From assembly GCA_034509735.1 (NCBI GenBank), contig JACGWO010000003.1, positions 15,500,001-15,564,000 of the forward strand: a DNA stretch of 64,000 nt, given 5' to 3'. The notes under the pieces are model-generated. The model was given only the letters and a program-made list of their open reading frames with translations, did no database searches and had not been told where the DNA came from. How positions within the stretch are numbered: the stretch's first letter is position 1; each line of letters begins with the position of its first letter. Shown here one piece after another: positions 56,001-64,000 of this stretch. The position numbers were made by a program, and so were the translations under genes. The DNA is from Sesamum alatum (lineage: Eukaryota; Streptophyta; Magnoliopsida; Lamiales; Pedaliaceae).

Positions 56001-56391
56001 TTTTATTCATCACATAATAATATTACAGTTACATGGAGTTGTATAATAGGTTACAAATCGCCAAACCTATTGGCTTTCTGGTCACCTATTCTAACACTTT
56101 GAATTACGTGTGTTTACATGCATATATGACAAGTACCGTGAAGAAACTCCATTCTTGGCATGCATTATGCAGGACATGAAGCTCAGAGTCCATTGTATAG
56201 GTATTTAAAAACTTCTACATATTGATGACAGGAATTTGAGGATAGGAAGAATCAAGAGCAAAGAGAATCCTTTATTGATGTTGATCTGGGTGCACATATT
56301 TTGGAGGAACCGTTGCTAATTTCTCCTTGGCCAGTTCTTGTACAATAGGCACCGGAAGAGAGCTACCTAGCTTTGCTGATTTTGGCTCCAT
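53007..56391 (-). pseudogene. SRG1-like 2-oxoglutarate/Fe(II) dioxygenase pseudogene
   Basis: The family (DOXC class; cytosolic oxidations in specialised metabolism) normally has four exons of about 350 codons in total, and all four can be placed. Exon 1, 56391-56137, starts MEPKSAKLGSSLPVPIVQEL; codons 40 and 59 are stops. Exon 2, 53819-53572, has INHGMD and AFVVSEEQKLDWGD. Exon 3, 53422-53329, is only about 31 codons: EVYALKLKILA is joined in phase to RIPNEFTINIRDTLE, so roughly 78 codons with the HxD iron ligands are gone. Exon 4, 53249-53007, has [14 protein letters not shown] (distal His) and the RLS 2-oxoglutarate motif. The intron 2 acceptor reads AC instead of AG. Intron 1 holds a solo LTR. 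The exact metabolic role is unknown. Confidence 0.88.
53886..56096 (-). mobile_element. Solo type I LTR in dioxygenase intron 1 (TSD CTTTG)
   Basis: A lone 2,211-bp LTR, tips TGAAGGACAA (53886) and ..TTCTAACA (56096). Exact duplications CTTTG flank it at 53881-53885 and 56097-56101. Intron sequence continues on both sides. The 3' tip region has small changes (GACAATTGAATCCACC where others read GACAAGCGGATC..). Confidence 0.94.
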
Positions 56392-57039
56392 TGTTGCTGC
56401 ACTATGCCTCAACCAATTCCTTTCTAGCTTTTCGTTCTTTTTTTTTTATCTTTATTCTTCTGATATATAGTTCCACTGAAGTAGAAAAATTAAATACCCG
56501 TCATGTGATAGACAAATAGTATAAAAAGACCAATTATATTATAGCACAATAATGATTATAATTTTAATTAATTTTGTTGCAATCAAACCTAATTCAAAAT
56601 ACATTCATCTTTGAAGCAGGTGGTGATATGATCAGCTCTCGGTTGTGATTAGTATTTGTTAACTAACTATTTAGAATGAAAGTAAATCAGGTTGGTAACT
56701 ATGCGCAATATTATTTTTTGCTCACTACAAAATTATGTCAATAACTATGAAATTAAAAATGACGATAAACTTAGTTGCTGATTAACAACAAATTTAAGAA
56801 GGAATAAAATTTTAACTTTTTGTTATTTCAAAATTAATTATAGAAATGAAAAATATTTCCTTATTATATATAGAAATAAATTTTAGTGTTGTAAAACTTC
56901 ATAGCCTGTTTTAACCAAAAAAAAATTTGTTAGTAAAATTTCTTACAAAATTTGTAGCCAAAAAAAAGTCGATGCTAAATAAACGATGAGCTAAATACCT
57001 CGTAGATATTTTCCGTACTAAATTCATTGTTGTTTTTAT
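56392..57039. other. AT-rich intergenic DNA
   Basis: Upstream flank of the dioxygenase pseudogene. No promoter element or coding frame that I would call. Confidence 0.5.
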
Positions 57040-57230
57040 GGTTAAATCTCACTTTTGGTCCCATATATTAGGTTCTGTTCAATTTTGGTCATATTCATTA
57101 CAAAAGTCTCAATTTCAGGACAATATGTTTTGATTTGTCTCAATTTTGGTCCTGATGTCAAAATTTGATGGAAGACGTTAACGTCCGTTAAATTAATACA
57201 CGTGTTGCGCACATGTGTGTATCCCAAGTG
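57040..57230 (+). mobile_element. Probable 5' terminal region of the MULE
   Basis: TTAAATCTCACTTTTGGTCC is followed by repeated CAATTTTGGTC phrases, GACGTTAACGTCCGTTAAAT and ACACGTG. From my knowledge of plant MULE ends, this type of text sits at the termini, 0.5-0.7 kb before the transposase start, as here. No inverted partner was found downstream, so the 3' end seems lost or lies outside the window. Confidence 0.5.
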
Positions 57231-57738
57231 TATTTACGGGGGAAATCAGAACGTTAGATCCCTAATTTCTTCCCCCCGCCCCCCTCCTCTGCTTAAAACT
57301 GAGCGAAACCCTTCATTTTTTTGTTTGAATCTGCAATCTAAGAACTGAAAAGCATCAGATTTCAGCGAGAAGAATGAGCCTTTGAGACTCAAACTTCAAT
57401 GATTTTCCCTCACCCGGTTACCATAAGTTTTTCCTCTTTTTTATTTCAAAAAGCTGATGATTTTTGTTGTCATTTGAAAAAAAAAAAAGTATGGTGTGAA
57501 TTCTTGCTTTTCAGTGTTTATACATGTTGTTGCTTTTGTTGTATGCATTATACATGCTTGTGGTCCCTCCTTTTGTTTTGGTTTCTGTGTTGTGTTCTTT
57601 TTCAGTGATTCCCATGGTCCACCATGTTTGTAGCCTTTTTTTTTATCTAATGTATGTTTGGTAGGTGGGTAGCATTGTGGTTGTTTACTTACTTTTTATT
57701 CTAATTTTGTTTGCTGCCTAGATCCACTAAATCCTGCT

Positions 57739-60287
57739 ATGACACTGAAAATACACCATGGGGGCGAAATTTGCAATATACCACCTACATATATTGGGGG
57801 ATGTGTTAGTGTGCTTGACCACGTAGACTTGAACTGTATTAATATAACTTATCTTGATACGTTATGTGAGCAAATAGGGTACAATGGGCTAAAAAAGTAC
57901 TATAGGTTGGGTGCTTGTTTTGTTGTTCTTTCAAGTAGGCAGCAAATTCTTGAGTTATGCCTTGAACATGAGATAGATAGGGAGGTTCATGTGTACTTAG
58001 AAGGTGAAATTGGTGGAGAGGTTGAGATTAATGAGGAGGTTGCATTAGAGTTGAATGAAAACAATGGTGATAGTAAGGACAGTGAAGACTTGTTAGATAG
58101 TGATTATGACTTGGGAAGGGAGGATGAAGAGGGTGAAAACAATGTGTTAGATGAGGATGATGAGTTATTCAATAGGAATGTGGATGATCTAACCGCAGGG
58201 GAAGGGGATGAAGAAGAGAGTGAAGAAGGCTTATCTAGTAACTCTAGTGGCTTTTCTTATTCAGATTAGTTTGACAGTGATAAAGCATCGATGATGAAAA
58301 TGGGCCTAAGTATCATAGTTGTAGTTCTCTTGATACTTACAATCCGCAGTTTCAAGTTGGAATGTTGTTTATTTCAAAAGATGAATTTAAGATTGTTGTG
58401 CGGTCATATGCTGAGAAAACAAGGACAAACATAAACATTACAAAAAATTATGAAAGGAGGATATATGCTAAGTATGCAGAGGAGGGGTGTGAGTTCAGGA
58501 TTCACATTTCAGCATTAGGAAATCAACAAACATTCCAAATTAGGGAATATCGTGTTATTTATAAGTGTGGGGTGAGTTTTCATGTCAGAAACTGCAATTC
58601 TACATGGCTTGAGGGAAAGCATGAAGATTTTTAGAACAGATCCAAGAAGGGCAGTAAAGGGTTTCAGACAGGATGTTATAAAAGATATGAGAATTCATGT
58701 GTTAAAAAATTAAGTCTGCAGGGCTAAATGGAAGGCTTTGAAAAAGATTGAGGGGAGTTCAAGGGAGCAATATGCTATATTGAGAGATTATGCACAAGCA
58801 CTTGAAGGAGCAATCCAGGTTCTACTGTTATTTTGACTAGTGCATTCGATGATGGTACAGGGCTGCCAAAATTGGGGAAGTTCTATATATGTTCTAATAG
58901 GTTGAAGCAGGGATTCCTATCAGGGTGTAGGCCAATTATAGGGGTTGATGGGTGTCACCTAAAAGGGCCTCATAGAGGGGTATTACTGACTACAGTTGGC
59001 ATTGATCCAAAAAATGCATGTTATCCAATTGCTTTTATTGTTGTGTCTATAGAAAATAGAGATGCATGGGATTGGTTATTTAGGTTACTGAAGCATGATT
59101 TGGGGATAGACAGGAAATGCACTTATACATTTATGTTAGACAAGCAAAAGGGTTTACTGCCTGCATTTGACTTTGTATTTCCAAAAGTAGAAAACAGATT
59201 TTGTTTTCGACATCTACATGGGAACATGAAGACGGTAGGATTCACAGGATTAGTTTACAAGAAAGCTTTATGGAAGGCTGCTAGAGCATCTACTACAACA
59301 GAATTTGATGTTATGATGAAATAGATTTGTAAGCTAGATTCAAAACTTCGTGAATGGTTGAATGATAAACCTCCAGGTCGATTGAGTAGGTCACACTTCA
59401 ATTCATACCCCAAATGTGACATTTTGCTTAATAGCTTTTGTGAATCTTTCAATGTAAGTATACTTGAAGCTAGAGTGAAGAAAATCTATTCAATGTTGGA
59501 GTATATCAGGGAATTTCTTATGACAAGACTGCAGCAAAATAGAGATAGGTCAAAAAGAAAGTGGAAGGGTATATTATGTCCAAGGATTAATAAAATTTTA
59601 CAAAAGAATGGGGATAATGGTTTCATCTGATTGCATTCCGATCAAAGCAAATGACTTTCACTATGAGATATCATGCTTTGATGGGTCCAGATGCAGTGGT
59701 GACTTACAGAGGCACACATGGTCATATAGGAGATGGGATTTATCTGGAATCCCTTGCAAGCATGCTATGAGTGCAATCAACAGTCAGAAATTGGATGCAG
59801 AAGATTTTGTTGTTGAATGTTACAGTGTTGCCACATACTTGAGGGTATATCAGCTTTGCATATACCCTGTGAATGGTCCTGAAAAATGGCACAGGACTAA
59901 CCTTTCCACCATTACTGCCACCAAACATAGCTAGAGGAGTTGGGAGACCAGCTAGAGCTAGGAGACTTGAGCCTAATGAAGTGTCATTAAAACAGAAAAA
60001 AGGGACCAAGGGCAAGAAAAAAACAGTGAAATTGAAGAGACAACAAGGCACTGTTAAGTGCAAATTCTGTGGAGATGAAGGACATAACAAGAAGGTCCGT
60101 AAAAAAAGCAGGGATTGAGCAAGCAGTGCAAGAAGTAGAAACCCTTTTCTCTGTGAATGTCCAAGAAACTGAAGTGAGCATGGATCTTTCGATGCAAGTC
60201 AGTCTGGAGAATGAAATTACCATGGATCATAGCCCAGAAAATGATTGTAAGTTGTCTTTTACTTTTTGTTGGTTTTCTGAAAATTGA
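57739..60287 (+). pseudogene. Mutator-like (MULE) transposase remnant
   Basis: Cut-and-paste transposase of plant MuDR/MULE type. Segments in order: N-terminal domain with acidic linker (57739-58269, 176 codons); MuDR-type DNA-binding domain (58362-58634); MULE DDE core (58833-59324) with first Asp in IGVDGCHLKG, second in FMLDKQKG and RFCFRHLHGN; core end (59358-59630) with CESFN carrying the probable third acidic residue; SWIM region (59608-59934); C-terminal basic region with zinc knuckle (59873-60118) and tail (60069-60287). A stop at 58267, a frameshift near 58300, more breaks at 58632-58830, 59322 and 59627, and lost SWIM and knuckle cysteines show it is dead. Confidence 0.87.
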
Positions 60288-60540
60288 AGTCAAGTAAATA
60301 ATTGAATAATTACTTAATATTTGCAGGCTAGGAAGAGGTCAATGACACCAACTGGAAGCGGCACAGAAATCTATTTGGGATCTGAAAACACCGATGTACT
60401 CTACTTTTCAATTTTTATTATTGATTGTGTATAGTAATTTGATGACTTAATTGTGTTTGTTATGCAGACTGGGAAAAGGCCTGAGACAAGTCATACAACA
60501 TTTGAAACACAATCGGAGATGAGCATGGATATGACAGTAA
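60288..60540 (+). pseudogene. Small C-terminal exons of the MULE gene
   Basis: Two short exon-like pieces lie between AG and GT signals: about 60329-60395 (ARKRSMTPTGSGTEIYLGSE) and about 60469-60537 (TGKRPETSHTTFETQSEM). Serine/threonine-rich tails in small exons are usual for plant MULE genes. The assignment rests on position, splice-like borders and composition only. Confidence 0.5.
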
Positions 60541-61842
60541 GAATTCATACTTTTCATTCTTATTTGATGTTTTTTTTTTGTTGGTTATCTAGAAACTTTA
60601 TTTCATTCTGTGTTCTGCTCATAGTTGAGTAGATCCATGTGACACCCCCTTGTAATTACAATCCATATTATAAGAAATTCATCATTAAGCCCTATAAGAT
60701 AGATCCTATTTTCACCAATATATTACATTTGCATCACGAAATGACATACGTCATCAAAGTATTGTATTTAATCCTCAAGTTTAGCATTTATGAACAAAAG
60801 GAAAAGAGAAAGTGTGGTTCCAAATATTACACAACTTAAAATACAAACTCACATAAAGTCTAATAGCTATGTAATTAGGTAGCTAGAAGTCCCAGTTCAA
60901 GATGTCACTGTCGACCCACCTAATAACTGGCAGCACGGCTTATGATCCAAGTCAACTAGTCATTGTGACTTATATCTTGAAAAAAATACGTGACCAGTAA
61001 TGAGTTGCCTACTCAATAAGTATAGCTAATCAGTCTATATACACGCATAGATACACATCATACCACAAACCAATGAATATTCACTATACAATCACAACAA
61101 AGCTACAAAGAATCAATATCACAGTCATGCATCAATCTAAAAACAATATCTGAAATCACAGTTTTATATTCTTGGGGCCCTGCTTACTCTAATTGGAGTA
61201 CATCAGTCAATGGTTCTACCGGCCATCATCATCTTAATCAATGTCATATCATATACAACACAGGATACCCATCGAATGTAATATCCCCACACTATCTGAG
61301 TGTGTAGCAATATGAGCACATGACATCAACGAACATGGCCCACACCACCCTAGTGTGCAGCTATCAACACCGGATATTTTCCGTTACCCGGAATATCCCG
61401 GTACCCGACGCGCCATGGTACCTAGCTTATATTCATTTTTCTCATATCATATTGTCATCAATCACATCATTATAAACCATTGACTATGTTCCTAACTAGG
61501 TAAGTCATCTCTTTATCTCAATTTTAACAATATACTCATAATTGACCTTTTCGTTCAACTCCATGCAACAATAACATATAACATAAGATAATCATCTGTC
61601 AATCTTTATAATAGATAAATAATGCAAATAAATGTATAACGACAACTTCACAGAATAACCACACAGTCCAAATAAGCATTTACAAATACCAGTTAGGTAT
61701 ACAACAAACAAGTATACTCATATATACTTATATATATAGATCCGATTAAAAATACTTACCACAAATACCAAAAGGAATACATTAGTAAAAAGAGTTGATC
61801 AATCCAATACTTTATCTTCACGTCTTATAATAGGTTATAATA
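60541..61842. other. Intergenic DNA, possible LTR-like start
   Basis: TGTGACACCCCC at about 60638, followed by the palindrome TTGTAATTACAA (60650-60661), resembles the start of some plant LTRs. The stretch to about 61440 has repeated CCACAC..CTAGTGTG/CTGAGTGTG phrases and CCGTTACCCGGAATATCCCG. No internal domain, PBS or second LTR was recognised. No coding frame. Confidence 0.3.
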
Positions 61843-62167
61843 TCTATACTAATTATAAAAACAAACCTTCTTTTGTGTCTATAGTAGCAATTTTTTTTTT
61901 TTGCTTTTTACAAAATTTACCCTTTCATTTTACATAATTCCATCATCTTTTCCTTTAAGCAAATTAAATTAACCAATTTATTCAGGGTATAAATAACAAT
62001 TTACACTAAAATGACAGTTCTCATACCAATTTTTAGAATTACTAAGAATACCCTTTCATAAAATTATAAAAAAATTATAAACCAATTCACTATTTTTCTC
62101 CCTCCACTCACTAGCACTTCTACTCTCTCTCTTTTTCTCTCTCCCCACCCCCACCCCACCCCACACA

Positions 62168-62199
<32 letters not shown>

Positions 62200-62291
62200 A
62201 AAATCTCACATCTCCTCCTTTCCTCTCTCCAAAATCCAACCAAAATCTTTAAAAAAAAAAGAAAATAGACATTTACTCCCCATTTTTCACA
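61843..62291 (+). repeat. Helitron-like 5' terminus, copy 1
   Basis: Starts TCTATACTAATTATAAAA, like the TC-type 5' ends of plant Helitrons. It shares TTCTCATACCAATTTTT and neighbouring text with the next copy. It includes a CT-rich tract (about 62115-62205). Confidence 0.4.
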
Positions 62292-63388
62292 TCTATACTA
62301 ATTATATAAAAAAAATCTTTTCTTGTGTATAATGTGGAAGTTATTTATGTAATTTTACAGTAATTGTCCTTTTTTTTTAAATACATTTGTTGATTTCTTT
62401 CTATATGATAAATTAATTATTTGTGGAGGATAAAAATAAAAATTCTCCATCTTCTTGGTAGTTCTCATACCAATTTTACTAACTACCTAATATGCCCTCT
62501 TGCCAACATCACCCCATGTTCTTACACCAACTTTTTCATTTCTTTTTTTTTTCCCCCTCACACAAACTAACATCTTAGTATATTTTTCCAGGCTTTGATC
62601 TTAATAAGAAACATGTAATTAATATATTTTTTATTTTCTTTTTTTCTTTTTCTCCTATCTTCTATATATATTGAGACTCATAGATCATTTATTTGCAATT
62701 TTATACGTAAAGATCAAAGATGCAAAGCACAAAGGCTAAAAGTGTCAAGTTAGCAATAACCAAGATGATTCAAACTTTCTGTTAAGAAGACATACTTTGA
62801 GATATTTTATTTGTTACCATCTTATTTTTATTTGAAATTTATAGATTTATCAACTCTAAACATTCTATGTAGTAGTAAGTGGCTTTTAATACAGATTGAA
62901 GCTTGCTTTTTTAAGGTTAGTACTGATATGCTTTATATATATTTCATTTTTTCTACATATTGAGATTTACTATTTTTAATTGTTAATATTTGTATCAAAA
63001 TAGTAAGTGAATTTTACTAATTTTAAATTTTTATTTACTTTTTATCCAATTTATGCAACATGAAGTTCTCTTTTTTAAATTATTTAGGAGTTTTTGGTAT
63101 GAGATCAATGCTATCTGGTTGATGATATTTAATTTCTGGAAACACATTTTATTTTAAGTCGATCATATATCGAATATTAAGTTTTCAAATTAGAATTATC
63201 GTATAATTATGTGTTTCTAACACGTTAAAATAAATTATTACTAATATCTAGGGTCTTCTAATAACTTTATAAAGCTTTTATCATATCATTTTATATCACT
63301 TTAACAAATATAATTGTGGTTTAAATACATTGATTAATATACATTAATATTTTTATCACAATTTATTTTATTTGTTCACGCATCGCGT
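62292..63388 (+). repeat. Helitron-like copy 2 with possible 3' hairpin
   Basis: Starts TCTATACTAATTATATAAA 449 bp after copy 1. At 63378-63388 a small hairpin ACGC-ATC-GCGT in TTCACGCATCGCGTATATTC resembles Helitron 3' hairpins, but the CTRT end is not present. It looks like a decayed non-autonomous element. Confidence 0.35.
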
Positions 63389-64000
63389 ATATTCAATATA
63401 TCAAGAATAAGTAAATTCTTAATAAGATATTAAATAATATTCATATATATTCCACCATCTTTTAATATTTTCTTTATATCGAAATTCAACCACACGTTCT
63501 ATTTTCTTCCAAATAACTAGGCATTGTAAACTTTCCAGGCATATATCTAATTCATCAATTAACTCATGAAAATTTATTTATCAAACCCTTCATAATTTTA
63601 TAGCTACTGTTCTTTATAACATTCTTAAATTAAATTATCTCAAAAATCTTATTTTATTTATTTATTTATTTTAAATATAATTTTCTAATATTTTTATTAA
63701 TTGTACCACAATCCTCACCAAAAAAAGGTAGAAAAAAATCATACTTGATTTCAAGTTTGTTGCTCTCGGATAGTAGAGCGTCACCGTACACTGAGATGAC
63801 TCTGCCGGGAAATTCAAATTCTATTACTATCATTAACTTCAATTATGGTACTAGTATTAACATTATAATATATCAGCATTAGCTTCTTAATGATGCACCT
63901 CTTCTTTGTATAATGATTTTTTCATTAATTTCTCATTATTAAAGTAATTAATTGAATACACAAATAATTAAGTATGAATTGATAAATCCAATTAAAATAA
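63389..64000. other. AT-rich intergenic DNA
   Basis: Nothing recognisable: no open frame of note, no repeat seen elsewhere in the window. Confidence 0.5.

Noticed and set aside
53007..56391. A functional dioxygenase gene
   Set aside because: Two nonsense codons in exon 1, a lost splice acceptor and loss of the HxD iron ligands exclude activity.
57399..57608. 69-codon frame rich in Phe, Cys and Leu upstream of the MULE frame
   Set aside because: T-rich untranslated or intronic sequence; no family match and composition explains the hydrophobic reading.
60638..61440. Gypsy-type LTR beginning TGTGACACCCCC
   Set aside because: Only the start resembles an LTR; no partner LTR, primer-binding site or coding domain was found, so it is only mentioned as a possibility.
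1..64000. CRISPR array, operon, tRNA or rRNA genes
   Set aside because: No regularly spaced short repeats or RNA-gene features were seen. The tRNA-like matches are primer-binding sites of retrotransposons.

Overview
The window looks like plant nuclear DNA, heterochromatin-like and AT-rich. I cannot name the species. The evidence is Ty1/copia LTR retrotransposons primed by initiator tRNA-Met, a Mutator-like (MULE) transposase relic with plant-type domains, and a four-exon SRG1-type 2-oxoglutarate dioxygenase pseudogene. I found no intact host gene, no tRNA or rRNA gene and no CRISPR array. Most long open frames without homology are LTR sequence or antisense of gag/pol.

Layout. Positions 1-30,395 are a deep nest of related copia elements with unusually long LTRs (about 2.0-2.2 kb) and long untranslated leaders. 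I sort the LTRs by eye into three types. Type I ends in ..CTTCA, type II ends in ..CTTTCA, and type III belongs to element E. The order is: a type II LTR (1-1903) in an RNase H remnant, broken LTRs (2442-7297), a leader fragment (7298-8608) split by full-length minus-strand element E (8609-17930), then element D (about 18,938-29,630). D is interrupted by two solo LTRs with exact 5-bp target duplications (ACGTT and TCCCG). A remnant of a different copia lineage lies at 29,631-30,337.

Positions 30,396-52,499 hold three related copies in +,-,+ order: A (5' LTR intact, 3' LTR truncated), B (inverted, no 5' LTR) and C (no 5' LTR, 3' LTR complete). A and B meet tail to tail inside A's 3' LTR. B and C meet head to head in their leaders. 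C has the longest pol frame (654 codons). All three copies are broken.

Positions 52,500-56,391 hold the dioxygenase pseudogene on the minus strand. It has two nonsense codons, a lost splice acceptor, an internal exon 3 deletion removing the HxD iron ligands, and a solo LTR with a CTTTG target duplication in intron 1. Positions 57,040-60,540 are a decayed MULE. The rest, to 64,000, is AT-rich intergenic DNA with Helitron-like termini.

The most interesting signals are cis elements shared by the diverged LTR types: (1) a hairpin near the LTR 3' end whose arms change together between copies while an NACAC loop is kept; (2) a 31-bp inverted-repeat core in U3 with constant spacing; (3) W-box clusters just upstream of the type II TATA box; (4) leader structures, namely a GC-rich hairpin island and paired CACGA-N-TCGTG repeats. 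They suggest shared regulatory or RNA-packaging features in this family. The functions are inference.
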